Shown: piece by piece, positions 17,034-25,677 of the stretch | How the letters are laid out: each line of letters begins with the position of its first letter | Position numbering within the stretch: position 1 is the stretch's first letter | Assembly: GCF_001553265.1 (NCBI RefSeq) | Contig: NZ_KQ960644.1 | Span: forward strand, 1-54,616 | Source of the DNA: Prevotella sp. DNF00663 | Lineage (GTDB): Bacteria > Bacteroidota > Bacteroidia > Bacteroidales > Bacteroidaceae | Length of the DNA: 54,616 bases | Reading direction: 5' to 3' | Notes under the pieces: generated by a model | What the model was told of the DNA's origin: nothing | Seen by the model: only the letters and a program-made list of their open reading frames with translations | The model's database searches: none | Made by a program: the position numbers and the translations under genes

Positions 17034-19478
17034 ATGAAGAAAACTTTTGCTTTTTTATTCCTACTGATGGTCTGCCGACTATCAGTAGGCTATGCGCGTG
17101 AACGCCAACTGTTTACTGACAGTTGGCTATTTGCTTTAGCCGATTCTGTGGAGATGTCTCAACCTGATTACCAAGACAAGTTTTGGAGACCGCTCAATTT
17201 ACCACACGATTGGGCTATAGAGGGCGATTTTCATGCCTCAAATCCGTCCGGAGCCAATGGTGGTGCTTTGCTGGGGGGCATTGGTTGGTATCGTAAATAT
17301 TTTACATTACAAAATATAGAACGAGGAAAACGCTATTTTATCGAGTTCGATGGTGTTTATATGAACTCTACTGTTTATATAAATGGACATAAACTAGGTC
17401 AGCGCCCGTATGGATACATTGGATTTGAATACGATCTTACCCCGTACTTGGTTAAGGGAGACAATGTGATAGCTGTCAAGGTTGATAATTCCGATCAGCC
17501 CAACTCGCGTTGGTATTCGGGTTGTGGTATCTATCGTAATGTTTGGTTTACGAAGACAAGTTCTCTACACATTGCTCATTGGGGAGTACATGTACAAACG
17601 ACTCCTAAAGGGAAAGTCGCAATAAATGTCTCATTGGTAGATGAAGACCATTTAGGACAGAAGCCCACAATTCGTAATACCATCTATAATGCTAATGGAA
17701 GTGTAGTTGCACGCCATGCAAGCGGTACTCTCAGTCAAGTTCTACGTGTCAAGAATCCCCGCTTGTGGTCTACGGATATTCCTTATATATATAAGGTGAA
17801 GACAGAAGTTATTATTGCAGGAAAGACGATAGATGAGGTAATCACCACTACCGGTTTTCGTGATTTCCGCTTTGATAGTAAGACCGGTTTTTGGCTGAAT
17901 GGTAAGAATATGAAGATAAATGGTGTCTGCGAGCATCACGATTTTGGTTGTTTGGGCTCTGCTATCAATAACGATGCCATTGTACGAAAATTACATTTAC
18001 TAAAAGAGATGGGCTGTAATGCTATTCGCTGTTCTCATAATCCACCTGCTCCTGAGCTACTTAACCTCTGCGATTCTTTAGGATTCATAGTGATGGATGA
18101 GAGTTTTGACATGTGGCGACAGAAAAAAACGGAGTTTGATTATGCTAGATTTTTTGATCAGTGGGCAAAACGTGATTTGACAGATTTAGTACTTCGTGAC
18201 CGCAATCACCCCTCTATTCTCATGTGGAGTTTAGGAAATGAGGTGTTAGAGCAATGGAATCCTAAGAAGGGGGTAACAACTGGTGATGTCAATATATTGT
18301 TAAATGCAGCCCGTGACTCATCTGCTCTCCGACAAAATGGCAAGTCATTAAGCGACAATGCACGTTTGACGATTTGGCTAGCTGATATAGTTCGTAAGTT
18401 GGATACTACACGTCCCATAACAGCAGGTTGTAGTGAACCCTCTCCACAGAATCATCTTTTTAAGAGCGGAGCACTTGATCTCATTGGCTTTAATTATCAT
18501 CATCAGAACATCAAAGATGTTCCGACCAATTTTCCCGGTAAGCCTTTTATCATGTCTGAATCGGTATCGGCTCTTCAAACTCGTGGTTACTACATGATGC
18601 CAAGTGACTCTGTGTATGTAGCTCCCACAGATTGGCGCCTGCCTTATACAGATCCTTCCTTCTCATGTAGTGCTTATGACAACATGCATGCACCATGGAG
18701 TAGTACGCATGAAACTACTTGGGATGTAGTGAAACATACTCCTTATGTGGGCGGCCAGTTTATATGGACCGGTTGGGATTACATTGGTGAACCCACTCCG
18801 TATAGTTTCCCGGCACGTAGCAGTCATTTTGGCATTATTGATTTGGCTGGTTTCCCGAAAGATATTTATTATATGTATCAGAGCGAATGGACTGGCAAGC
18901 CTGTTTTACATTTGTTCCCACATTGGAATTGGTTACCGGGGCAGGATATTGACATGTGGTGTTATTACAACCAAGCCGACGAGGTGGAACTTTTCGTCAA
19001 TGGGAAGAGTGCCGGTGTTCGTAAGAAAGGAGAACACGATTACCATGTGATGTGGCGTGTAAAGTATGAGCCCGGTGCGGTGAAAGTGGTTGCTCGAAAG
19101 GGTGGAAAAGTTGTACGTGAGCAGGAAATACATACAGCCGGAGCACCAGCCCATCTACGTATGTCTGTTGATAAGCCAACTTTGAAGGCTGATGGAAAGA
19201 GTTTGGCATTTGTAACTATTGAGGTTGTGGATAAAGACGGAAACGTTTGTCCGAATGCCAACAATCAACTTTACTTCTCGATACAAGGGAATGCGAAGAT
19301 AGTGGGAGTAGATAATGGCTGTTCATACTCTATGGAACGCTTTAAAGATAATAAACGAAAAGCATTTAATGGGCGTTGTCTAGTTGTGTTACAGGCAGGG
19401 AAAGAGGCCGGACAAATTCAATTGAGTGCACGTGGCGTTGGGATAAATGATGGAATAATAACCTTGCAGGCAAAATAA
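17034..19478 (+). CDS. GH2 beta-galactosidase-like enzyme
   Basis: An 814-residue exported enzyme (short signal peptide, cleavage near SVGYA). Order: GH2 sugar-binding domain (about 25-190; NLPHDWAIEGDFH, WYSGCGIYRNVW), immunoglobulin-like domain, TIM barrel (about 290-600), a DUF4982-type domain (about 620-690; VELFVNGKS) and an Ig-like C-terminal domain. Acid/base is Glu403 in WSLGNEV, nucleophile Glu509 in FIMSESV. The set fits beta-galactosidases of the xyloglucan and arabinogalactan systems. Paired with the GH31 alpha-xylosidase, removal of galactose from xyloglucan oligosaccharides is the likely job. No SusC/SusD, endoglucanase or regulator is next to it. Confidence 0.88.
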   Translation: MKKTFAFLFLLMVCRLSVGYARERQLFTDSWLFALADSVEMSQPDYQDKFWRPLNLPHDWAIEGDFHASNPSGANGGALLGGIGWYRKYFTLQNIERGKRYFIEFDGVYMNSTVYINGHKLGQRPYGYIGFEYDLTPYLVKGDNVIAVKVDNSDQPNSRWYSGCGIYRNVWFTKTSSLHIAHWGVHVQTTPKGKVAINVSLVDEDHLGQKPTIRNTIYNANGSVVARHASGTLSQVLRVKNPRLWSTDIPYIYKVKTEVIIAGKTIDEVITTTGFRDFRFDSKTGFWLNGKNMKINGVCEHHDFGCLGSAINNDAIVRKLHLLKEMGCNAIRCSHNPPAPELLNLCDSLGFIVMDESFDMWRQKKTEFDYARFFDQWAKRDLTDLVLRDRNHPSILMWSLGNEVLEQWNPKKGVTTGDVNILLNAARDSSALRQNGKSLSDNARLTIWLADIVRKLDTTRPITAGCSEPSPQNHLFKSGALDLIGFNYHHQNIKDVPTNFPGKPFIMSESVSALQTRGYYMMPSDSVYVAPTDWRLPYTDPSFSCSAYDNMHAPWSSTHETTWDVVKHTPYVGGQFIWTGWDYIGEPTPYSFPARSSHFGIIDLAGFPKDIYYMYQSEWTGKPVLHLFPHWNWLPGQDIDMWCYYNQADEVELFVNGKSAGVRKKGEHDYHVMWRVKYEPGAVKVVARKGGKVVREQEIHTAGAPAHLRMSVDKPTLKADGKSLAFVTIEVVDKDGNVCPNANNQLYFSIQGNAKIVGVDNGCSYSMERFKDNKRKAFNGRCLVVLQAGKEAGQIQLSARGVGINDGIITLQAK

Positions 19479-19535
19479 TTCCTCACTCCTGATTCTTAAT
19501 TGATAATTTGTTTACTTATCGGCGAGTAGACTTCA

Positions 19536-19623
19536 AAAAACTGTATGGGCTTTTCAAGTCTGCTGTTCGGGCTTGTCAGCATTGCTGCCATGGCTCTTCA
19601 GAGTGGTTGCTAGGCCATAGCAG
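19536..19623 (+). repeat. 88-bp element, copy B (4 x 22 bp)
   Basis: Units start at 19536, 19558, 19580 and 19602. YTG occurs at positions 6-8 in all four; the first unit ends CAA, the others CAG. It sits 57 bp after the GH2 stop codon and 31 bp before the MITE. A short GGAGTGAGG motif lies just upstream on the minus strand (about 19483-19493). Confidence 0.75.
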
Positions 19624-19654
19624 TGATTGAAGAATAGTATTTAAGGAATTAATT

Positions 19655-19842
19655 AGAAGAGGGTGTGTCAAAATGCAAATTAATAACTTGACAACTTTCA
19701 ATCTATAAGTAGGGTTCTTCTAAAGGCAAAAAAAAGACCATTTCTTTACTCAAAATCGAGTACAGAAATGGTCTTTTTAAATGAATTGTTTCAAACTGTA
19801 AGGTTATCAAAATGGCATTTTCATTTTGACACACCCTCTTCT
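19655..19842. mobile_element. 188-bp MITE with perfect 21-bp terminal inverted repeats
   Basis: The first 21 bases (19655-19675) and last 21 bases (19822-19842) are exact inverted repeats. The core is GAGGGTGTGTCAAAATG. There is no transposase, so it must be moved in trans. Inside is a long hairpin with a 15-bp stem (19731-19745 with 19764-19778) bordered by A and T runs, a strong bidirectional terminator. No clear target-site duplication is visible at the ends. The DUF4230 gene on the minus strand runs into the element and uses a stop codon inside it. One end of another copy is at 1-36. Confidence 0.85.
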
Positions 19843-20473
19843 TTTCATTTGTTTGGAATGTGATACGGACATTCTCATAACCCATGGATTTGAAGAGACT
19901 ATAGAATTGCCGTGTGGCATTTTCTTGTGCATGTTCTATGTTTTGCGGCGTAAGACATCTTTGTTTCATCAGCTTATATGCTTTCTTATAAAGTAATTCA
20001 CGGTCGACATTGGTCCATTTGCCTTCTTCATAAAACGATTGTGTTTTTGTCTCATCAATGAAATCGTTGTCTAGAAGTTTGATAGGTGGGAGCGTGGCTT
20101 GGATGGTATCACCATCGGTTTGAATCCAATCGGGTGTGGCTTCATGCATGTTGATACCTATTCGGAGCGTTCCGTAATAGATACGTGCAAGTTTAGAATC
20201 GCCGAAGAAGCCTCGTTTCACAGTGTCTACAAACTCTTCGTCGCTGATAGACAAGAACTCCCATTCACCGATATTCTCGATAGACCGAATCTGAGTAGGG
20301 GTTATATCTATACGATTGTCGCTGTTGATGGCTACATGATTGTCGCGATTATACCATGTAAAGGTAGTAATGGCGAGTATTATCAATAAGAATAGGGTGA
20401 TGATGGTAATCCATACAGCTTTTGAGAGATGTTTTAAAGCTGCGAGTATGGGATTGTTATTGGGGTGCTCCAT
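19703..20473 (-). CDS. DUF4230 protein with MITE-derived C-terminus
   Basis: A 256-residue protein with one N-terminal membrane segment (WITIITLFLLIILAITTFTWY) and a DUF4230 domain (about 50-210; ENIGEWEFLSISDEEFVDT). Function unknown. The family ends shortly after the conserved GYENVRITF segment. Here the MITE begins at that point, so the last about 45 residues (from about residue 212) are translated from the mobile element and the stop at 19703-19705 belongs to it. The paralogue just upstream gives the expected ending, about 20 residues after the same segment. The domain core is intact, so the protein may still work. Confidence 0.8.
   Translation of the reverse strand: MEHPNNNPILAALKHLSKAVWITIITLFLLIILAITTFTWYNRDNHVAINSDNRIDITPTQIRSIENIGEWEFLSISDEEFVDTVKRGFFGDSKLARIYYGTLRIGINMHEATPDWIQTDGDTIQATLPPIKLLDNDFIDETKTQSFYEEGKWTNVDRELLYKKAYKLMKQRCLTPQNIEHAQENATRQFYSLFKSMGYENVRITFQTNEKKRVCQNENAILITLQFETIHLKRPFLYSILSKEMVFFLPLEEPYL
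19731..19778. terminator. Bidirectional terminator carried by the MITE
   Basis: AAAAAGACCATTTCT pairs fully with AGAAATGGTCTTTTT, with a further short inner stem (ACTC/GAGT). A and T runs on both sides would allow termination in either direction, ending both the GH31-GH2 and DUF4230 transcripts. Confidence 0.8.
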
Positions 20474-20477
20474 GTGT

Positions 20478-21158
20478 CTAATTGTTGATCTTCTCTATTG
20501 TTGAATAGTCTAATAGTGTTGGTAAGTCGCTGATAGTAAACTCTTTGCGGAATGTTATAATGATATTTTCTTCTGTATATCCCATTTGTTTGATGATAGG
20601 AATCAAGGTCCGTGCAGCGCTCTCTTTGGCTTGATTGATGATGCCTAAATGGGGAATATCGTTGATGATAGCCTGTCGCCCTTGCTTCTCGAACGATGTA
20701 AGTTCGGCATCACTGAAGTCGGAACGAGTGAACGCTACATATTGTTTTACTTCTCGATGGTTTATCTTCGAACTGGTAAGAACTAGTTTCGGGTCTGGTA
20801 ATATAATGTTGATTTTATCTCCTTTTTTACGTATGTTCTCTTTTGAGAAGTTGTCGAAGTCAATGTATGCTTTGATGGTTGCGTTCATTGGAATGGCAAC
20901 TTTGCGATTACCGAGGGGAAGATTGATACTGAAATCCTTGCTCATGAACGAGCCAGAAATCTTCTTTTGGTCATCATGGGTGATGATTTTATGTACCTTA
21001 CATTCTGCCGTATAGAGCCGAGATGTTCGCTGTATTTGCATAATCATCTGTGGGATGGTGTCAATAGGAGACTCGTTCGATATTTCTGTAGTCTTATGTT
21101 GAGAACAGGAACAAAAGAAAACTACAGACATAAATATGTAAAAAAAGAGATATTTCAT
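20478..21158 (-). CDS. DUF4230 lipoprotein
   Basis: From ATG at 21158 this encodes 226 residues starting MKYLFFYIFMSVVFFCSC, a signal peptide with lipobox FFCSC; the upstream in-frame ATG at 21236 would put 26 extra residues before it and is unlikely. The rest is a DUF4230 domain (RTSRLYTAECKVHKI, SKINHREVKQYVAFTRSDFSD, GYTEENIIITF). Function unknown. It is followed after 4 bp by a second DUF4230 gene, so the two are probably cotranscribed and may act together at the envelope. Two -7 boxes (21183-21190 and 21248-21255) precede it. Confidence 0.85.
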   Translation of the reverse strand: MKYLFFYIFMSVVFFCSCSQHKTTEISNESPIDTIPQMIMQIQRTSRLYTAECKVHKIITHDDQKKISGSFMSKDFSINLPLGNRKVAIPMNATIKAYIDFDNFSKENIRKKGDKINIILPDPKLVLTSSKINHREVKQYVAFTRSDFSDAELTSFEKQGRQAIINDIPHLGIINQAKESAARTLIPIIKQMGYTEENIIITFRKEFTISDLPTLLDYSTIEKINN

Positions 21159-21182
21159 TTGATGATACTTGTTTAATTGGTG

Positions 21183-21190
21183 CAAAGATA
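21183..21190 (-). promoter_or_regulatory. -7 box of the DUF4230 pair
   Basis: CAAAGATA on the plus strand (TATCTTTG on the minus strand), 24 nt before the start codon. An identical box lies at 21248-21255, so there may be two promoters. Confidence 0.5.
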
Positions 21191-21379
21191 GTGTAAATGA
21201 GCCCAAAGAAAACTTTTTTCTATTTGCCAAATGCAACCTATCTTATGCAAAGATAGCAAAAAAACATAAATGTCTCGTATTTCATATATATTTATTAATT
21301 GGGCTTGAATCTTTTGGCAGTAGAAACTGCTAAATTTGTTTTAGCGGTAGATGCCGTTGTTTTTATCGCGGTTTTTTAT

Positions 21380-21387
21380 TAACTTTG
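21380..21387 (+). promoter_or_regulatory. -7 box of the DUF4738 gene
   Basis: TAACTTTG with TTG at 21357-21359, 20 nt upstream. It favours the ATG at 21411 as the start, since 21396 would leave almost no leader. Confidence 0.5.
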
Positions 21388-21410
21388 CTTCCTAAATGAA
21401 CCATTGTACG

Positions 21411-21998
21411 ATGCAACGATTTTTACCTTTCATAGTGATAAGCATGCTTGTTGGTGGACTTACTGGCTGTAAGGAAGCCAAAAAGAGCCAAGATATTATC
21501 ACCCATAAGCCTAAAGCTCAGGTGATAAATAAGAAACCGCAAAAGATTGGAGACTATTTACAAACGCGAAATGTGGAATGGATTGGAGCAACTTATAAGG
21601 TTGTGGTATCCAGACAGGCCGATGAAACTTTGAAATTGGTTGTTGATGATAGCGGAAATCGCTACTATGATAACAAAATAACTGTGAAAATACTGCGTAA
21701 AGATGGTTCGGAATTCTTTAATCGTACTTTCACTAAAAGTGATTTCGAATCTTATGTGGATGATATTTACAAGAAAAACAGTGCGCTGTTAGGCGTCGTG
21801 TTGGATGCAGCACAGGGCGACAGATTGCGCTTTGCAGCCAGCGTGGGCTCACCAGATAAGATGAGTGATGAATACGTTCCTCTGGTTTTGATGATTTCAA
21901 GGACAGGAACTGTTGCCATTTCGAAGGATACCCAATTGGATACAGGAGATGGAACACAAAAGACAGAAGACGAGTTGTCTGAGGAAGAGGGGATTTAG
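21411..21998 (+). CDS. DUF4738 lipoprotein
   Basis: A 195-residue lipoprotein: signal peptide MQRFLPFIVISMLVGGLTGC with Cys at 20. The body is the DUF4738 domain of Bacteroidales (WIGATYKVVVSRQADETLK, SEFFNRTFTKSDFESY, SDEYVPLVLMISRTG). Function unknown; placement in the envelope follows from the lipobox. An in-frame ATG at 21396 adds five residues. A hairpin overlapping the stop codon (21986-22006) ends transcription against the convergent gene. Confidence 0.85.
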   Translation: MQRFLPFIVISMLVGGLTGCKEAKKSQDIITHKPKAQVINKKPQKIGDYLQTRNVEWIGATYKVVVSRQADETLKLVVDDSGNRYYDNKITVKILRKDGSEFFNRTFTKSDFESYVDDIYKKNSALLGVVLDAAQGDRLRFAASVGSPDKMSDEYVPLVLMISRTGTVAISKDTQLDTGDGTQKTEDELSEEEGI

Positions 21999-22006
21999 TC
22001 CCCTCT
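21986..22006. terminator. Terminator between convergent genes
   Basis: AGAGGGGA pairs with TCCCCTCT around a 5-nt loop and overlaps the stop codon of the DUF4738 gene. T-rich sequence follows on the plus strand. Confidence 0.65.
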
Positions 22007-22012
22007 AATTGT

Positions 22013-22393
22013 TTATTTTAGAAGTTTTTTGCGAGTAGCTTCAAAGGCTTTGGGATACTTGCTGATGAAGCACATGTTGACTAGGCAATTGGCCAAAATC
22101 TCTGCGTTGCTGAGGTCTACACCGCCTTCTTTTGAGATATCTTTGCCAAGGCATACCTCCCATGTAGTCATGAAAGCACTGTCCTCTGCCCCCATATACT
22201 GTTCTCCCTTATTGTCTGAATCCATTATTTTATAGCGGATTGCAGCTTTGTTTGGGACTGGTTTCATCTGAAGGATGAGATTGTATGCTGTTTCTAGTGG
22301 TTCTCTGTACTTGCTAGTTCCGGGGAACATATCGTTGATGATGGGCATGACTTCATCGAAATCGTATGCCTGAAAGAGTTGATGTAATTTCAT
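22013..22393 (-). CDS. Conserved hypothetical protein
   Basis: A 126-residue soluble protein with no signal peptide or membrane segment. I do not recognise a function. The N-terminus (MKLHQLFQAYDFDEVMPIIN) resembles a small Bacteroidales family that I recall under a DUF number near 6557, not verified here. It is the last gene of a minus-strand run (TPR protein, RibH, exonuclease, this gene) with short gaps and may be cotranscribed with them. Confidence 0.7.
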   Translation of the reverse strand: MKLHQLFQAYDFDEVMPIINDMFPGTSKYREPLETAYNLILQMKPVPNKAAIRYKIMDSDNKGEQYMGAEDSAFMTTWEVCLGKDISKEGGVDLSNAEILANCLVNMCFISKYPKAFEATRKKLLK

Positions 22394-22415
22394 TTTGTTT
22401 TATTGAATGGGGCGC

Positions 22416-22913
22416 TTATAATATCTTAATAGCTATATGGGCGCATGCTTCAGCATCGGCTAAGGCGTGATGGTGGTTTTCTAGTATGTAACCGCACTTG
22501 GCTGCGACTGTATGTAGTTGATAGTTGGCAATCTCAGTCTTGCGGAATCGTCGGCGTGCACCAGCGAGAGTACAGGAGAAAGGATAGTTTGGATAGGCCA
22601 ATTCGTAGGCATTGAACACGGCTTTCAAACAGTTTTCGTCGAAAGCTTTGTTGTGAGCGACGAGTGGAAGATGCTTGATCTTGGGAGCAATCTCAGTCCA
22701 AACATCAGGAAAACTAGGTGCATCGTCAGTGTCTTCGCGCGTCAATCCATGTACAGCAGTATTGTATGGATTGTAATAATTAGGTACAGGACGAATGAGG
22801 TGATAGTATGAATCGGTTATAATCCCATTCTCTACTATCACCACACCTACACTACAAACGCTTGTTCGGTAACCATTTGCAGTCTCAAAATCTATAGCTG
22901 CAAAGTCTTTCAA
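22416..22913 (-). CDS. DnaQ-like 3'-5' exonuclease
   Basis: A 165-residue exonuclease of the DEDDh superfamily. The four acidic residues are visible: DFET at 8-11 (Exo I), VAHNKAFDENCL near 84-95 (Exo II) and HHALADAEAC near 147-156 (Exo III, with the histidine). It consists of the nuclease domain only, like the small stand-alone members that trim DNA or RNA ends; the real substrate is unknown. It lies 12 bp after ribH in the same direction. Confidence 0.88.
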   Translation of the reverse strand: MKDFAAIDFETANGYRTSVCSVGVVIVENGIITDSYYHLIRPVPNYYNPYNTAVHGLTREDTDDAPSFPDVWTEIAPKIKHLPLVAHNKAFDENCLKAVFNAYELAYPNYPFSCTLAGARRRFRKTEIANYQLHTVAAKCGYILENHHHALADAEACAHIAIKIL

Positions 22914-22925
22914 CTATACTATTCT

Positions 22926-23402
22926 TTAGAATTTAGCCATCTTAATGGCAACAACCGCGCATTCATCCCCCTTGTTACCCAGCCGACCACCACAACGATC
23001 TTGAGCTTGTTGCAAGTCGTTAGTGGTCAATAGGCCATAAACTACGGGGATTTCACTTGTGGCATTGAGCCTTGCGATGCCGGCAGTTACGCCTTGACAG
23101 ATATAATCAAAATGCGGTGTTTCACCACGGATCACACATCCAAGAATGATAACAGCGTCATAGCCACCATTGAGAATCATCTGATGTGCTCCATAAACAA
23201 GCTCGAAACTTCCGGGAACAGTCTTCACATGGATGTTCTCTGGCAATGCTCCATGCTTCTCAAGAGTCTTCACTGCGCCATCAAGTAAGGCTCCTGTTAC
23301 CTCTGGGTTCCATTCTGAGACAACGATACCGAAGCACATGTTGCTTGCATCAGGAACCTTGCTGAGGTCGTAATCTGAAAGATTATGTAATGCTGTTGCC
23401 AT
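22926..23402 (-). CDS. ribH: 6,7-dimethyl-8-ribityllumazine synthase
   Basis: A 158-residue enzyme that makes the lumazine precursor of riboflavin from a ribityl-aminouracil and a butanone phosphate. Family motifs are present: [13 protein letters not shown] near 31-43, [12 protein letters not shown] near 61-72, [13 protein letters not shown] near 92-104 with the catalytic histidine, and [15 protein letters not shown]. Length is normal. The start codon overlaps the stop of the TPR gene by one base (TAATG). No FMN riboswitch precedes it. Confidence 0.95.
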   Translation of the reverse strand: MATALHNLSDYDLSKVPDASNMCFGIVVSEWNPEVTGALLDGAVKTLEKHGALPENIHVKTVPGSFELVYGAHQMILNGGYDAVIILGCVIRGETPHFDYICQGVTAGIARLNATSEIPVVYGLLTTNDLQQAQDRCGGRLGNKGDECAVVAIKMAKF

Positions 23403-24103
23403 TATCGTGAAGCGCGTTCTATGTATTTGTCTATTTCCTGACTTTGAACGAGGGCTGAGTTTACATACTTACTCTTGATATCTTGATAGATTTTCAGGGC
23501 TTCATCTTTCTTACCTTGGCTCTCCAATAGTTCACCGGCTTGTAATAAGAAAGTTGGTGACAGACTTACATTTACACCATCATTGCCTTCGCTATCGGCC
23601 ATATCTGCAGCTTTCTTCAAGTTGCTGATAGCCTTATCCAATTGGTTTACATGAGCGTAAGCATTGCCTAAAGCAGCAACTGCAGCCGGACTTATCATCG
23701 CATCATCAGCAGGTGAATACTGATCGAGATATTTTACAGCATCATTCCACTTCTCTAAATTGGCGTAGCAAAGACCTGCATAAAGGTTAGCCAAGTTAGC
23801 TGCGTCTGTTCCACTGAAGTCATCTGCAATCTTAACGAAGCCGGCATAACCAGCACCATCGCCATTGAGAGCCTTGTCGAACATCTCGTTGTTAAAGTAT
23901 TCCTGTCCCTTTCCTAGTTCCGTGCTTGCTTTTTCTTCACGTGGACCGGCTACATAAGCCTTGTAAAGGAAGAATCCTACAATGATAACAATAAGGGCAA
24001 TGACTGCACCGATGATGGCTTTCTTGTATTTATCAAAGAAAGCTTCTGACTTGTTGAGAGCTTCATTAGCTTCGAAAACTCCCTGTTCGTTCTGTTTTGA
24101 CAT
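23402..24103 (-). CDS. TPR protein with N-terminal membrane anchor (YfgM-like)
   Basis: A 233-residue protein. One membrane helix ([19 protein letters not shown], about 30-48) is followed by tetratricopeptide-like repeats to the C-terminus ([55 protein letters not shown]). This is the arrangement of the YfgM-type proteins that face the periplasm and help secreted proteins at the SecYEG exit. The assignment to that role is by architecture only. It heads the ribH run; CAAAGGTA at 24139-24146 and CAAAAGTA at 24179-24186 are possible -7 boxes. Confidence 0.8.
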   Translation of the reverse strand: MSKQNEQGVFEANEALNKSEAFFDKYKKAIIGAVIALIVIIVGFFLYKAYVAGPREEKASTELGKGQEYFNNEMFDKALNGDGAGYAGFVKIADDFSGTDAANLANLYAGLCYANLEKWNDAVKYLDQYSPADDAMISPAAVAALGNAYAHVNQLDKAISNLKKAADMADSEGNDGVNVSLSPTFLLQAGELLESQGKKDEALKIYQDIKSKYVNSALVQSQEIDKYIERASR

Positions 24104-24251
24104 TACTTTATATGTTTTTTATTATTTCGGCTAAAAAGCAAAGGTATACATGTTGAGACCTGTATACCATATTTGTCGCAAAAGTACTGAATATATCTCA
24201 TATATTGAAATTTATTTATCCCTTTTTTTCGTTTATGAATATCAAAACCCC

Positions 24252-24259
24252 TAACTTTG
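24252..24259 (+). promoter_or_regulatory. -7 box of recF
   Basis: TAACTTTG, 8 nt before the ATG at 24268. It rules against the longer reading from 24205 and implies a very short leader. Confidence 0.55.
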
Positions 24260-24267
24260 CATTTACG

Positions 24268-25371
24268 ATGTTATTGGATAAGATTTCCATTATTAATTTT
24301 AAGAATATTGAGTCGGCTGATTTGCAGTTGTCTCCGAAATTGAATTGCCTAATAGGAAGTAATGGTGAAGGGAAGACCAATTTACTAGATGCTATTTACT
24401 ATCTTTCTTTTTGCCGAAGTGCTTTCAATCCGATTGATTCCCAAATCATGAAGCACGATTCCGACTTCATGGTTTTGGATGGTAAGTATCTCAATGATGC
24501 CGGGGATGTAGAGGATGTGTACTGTGGTATGAAGCGCGGACAGCGTAAACGATTCAAGCGGAATAAGAAAGATTATAAGCGATTGATTGAACATATAGGA
24601 CTAATACCATTGGTCTTTGTGTCTCCTGCCGACAGTATCTTAATTGAAGGGGGCAGTGATGAGCGTCGCAGATTGATGGATATTGTGATTTCACAATATG
24701 ATCATGGCTATATGGAAGCCCTGATGGCTTACAATAAAGCGTTGCAGCAGCGTAATGCTTTGCTCAAAATGGAGGCTGAACCTGATGTGCAACTGATGGA
24801 AATTTGGGAACAACAGATGGCTGAGAATGGTGAATTTGTGTTCCAAAAACGTGATGCTTTCATCCGGGAATTAGTGCCATTATTCCAACAGATATATCAA
24901 TCTATTTCTGAAAATAAGGAGACCGTATCCCTAAACTATGTATCACATTGCCAACGTGGCCGCCTTTTGGATGTGATACAACGTGATAGATTCAAAGATA
25001 GGGCAGTGGGTTATTCGCTTCACGGTATCCATCGTGATGACATAGAGATGCTTCTTGGAGGCTATCAGTTAAGACGCGAAGGGAGTCAGGGACAGCATAA
25101 GACATTTGTATTGTCACTTAAATTGGCGCAATTTGATTTCTTAAAGCGCACATCTTCCAATACAGTTCCTTTGTTATTGCTTGATGATATTTTTGATAAA
25201 CTGGATGCTCGCCGGGTTGAGCAAATCGTAAAACTGGTATCGGGAGATAGCTATGGGCAGATATTTATGACCGATACTAATCGCGACCACCTTGATCAAA
25301 TTTTGCAAAGTAGCCATTGTGATTATAAGCTATTTTCAGTTGAGAATGGCGAAATAATAGAGAAAATATAA
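24268..25371 (+). CDS. recF: DNA replication and repair protein RecF
   Basis: A 367-residue SMC-like ATPase that helps load RecA at single-strand gaps. The N-terminus MLLDKISIINFKNIE is typical. Walker A is GSNGEGKTN (about 28-36), the signature motif is LRREGSQGQHKTFVLSLKLA and Walker B is VPLLLLDDIFDKLD. The in-frame ATG at 24205 would overlap the promoter, so 24268 is preferred. Unlike the classic dnaA-dnaN-recF order, the partner here is a DUF721 gene 6 bp downstream. Confidence 0.95.
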   Translation: MLLDKISIINFKNIESADLQLSPKLNCLIGSNGEGKTNLLDAIYYLSFCRSAFNPIDSQIMKHDSDFMVLDGKYLNDAGDVEDVYCGMKRGQRKRFKRNKKDYKRLIEHIGLIPLVFVSPADSILIEGGSDERRRLMDIVISQYDHGYMEALMAYNKALQQRNALLKMEAEPDVQLMEIWEQQMAENGEFVFQKRDAFIRELVPLFQQIYQSISENKETVSLNYVSHCQRGRLLDVIQRDRFKDRAVGYSLHGIHRDDIEMLLGGYQLRREGSQGQHKTFVLSLKLAQFDFLKRTSSNTVPLLLLDDIFDKLDARRVEQIVKLVSGDSYGQIFMTDTNRDHLDQILQSSHCDYKLFSVENGEIIEKI

Positions 25372-25377
25372 TCAGAT

Positions 25378-25668
25378 ATGTTCAAACGACAGGTCTTAAC
25401 ACTCGATGAAGTCCTTAATAAGGTTTTGCGTGTAGAGGGATTGGAGATTCCTCTCAAGCAAAAACGGCTGATTGATTCATGGCCGACAGTCGCAGGACCG
25501 ACCATAGCTCGTTATACTCAGTCTCTATTTATCAAAAACCAAACCCTCTTGGTCAAGATTTCTAATCCGGCATTACGTCAAGATCTCAGCATGATGAAAG
25601 GAAAGTTAGTCACTCGTTTGAATGAACAGGTGGGGGGATTTATCATCTCTGATATTAAGTTTTACTGA
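25378..25668 (+). CDS. DUF721 (DciA-like) protein
   Basis: A 96-residue protein of the DUF721 family; the central DSWPTVAGPTIARYTQSLFIKNQTL is characteristic. Members such as DciA act in loading the replicative helicase in bacteria lacking DnaC, so with RecF upstream a DNA replication role is plausible. Length fits the short Bacteroidota form. It is probably cotranscribed with recF (6-bp gap) and converges on the cyclo-ligase gene 9 bp away. Confidence 0.85.
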   Translation: MFKRQVLTLDEVLNKVLRVEGLEIPLKQKRLIDSWPTVAGPTIARYTQSLFIKNQTLLVKISNPALRQDLSMMKGKLVTRLNEQVGGFIISDIKFY

Positions 25669-25677
25669 TTCTCGGCG

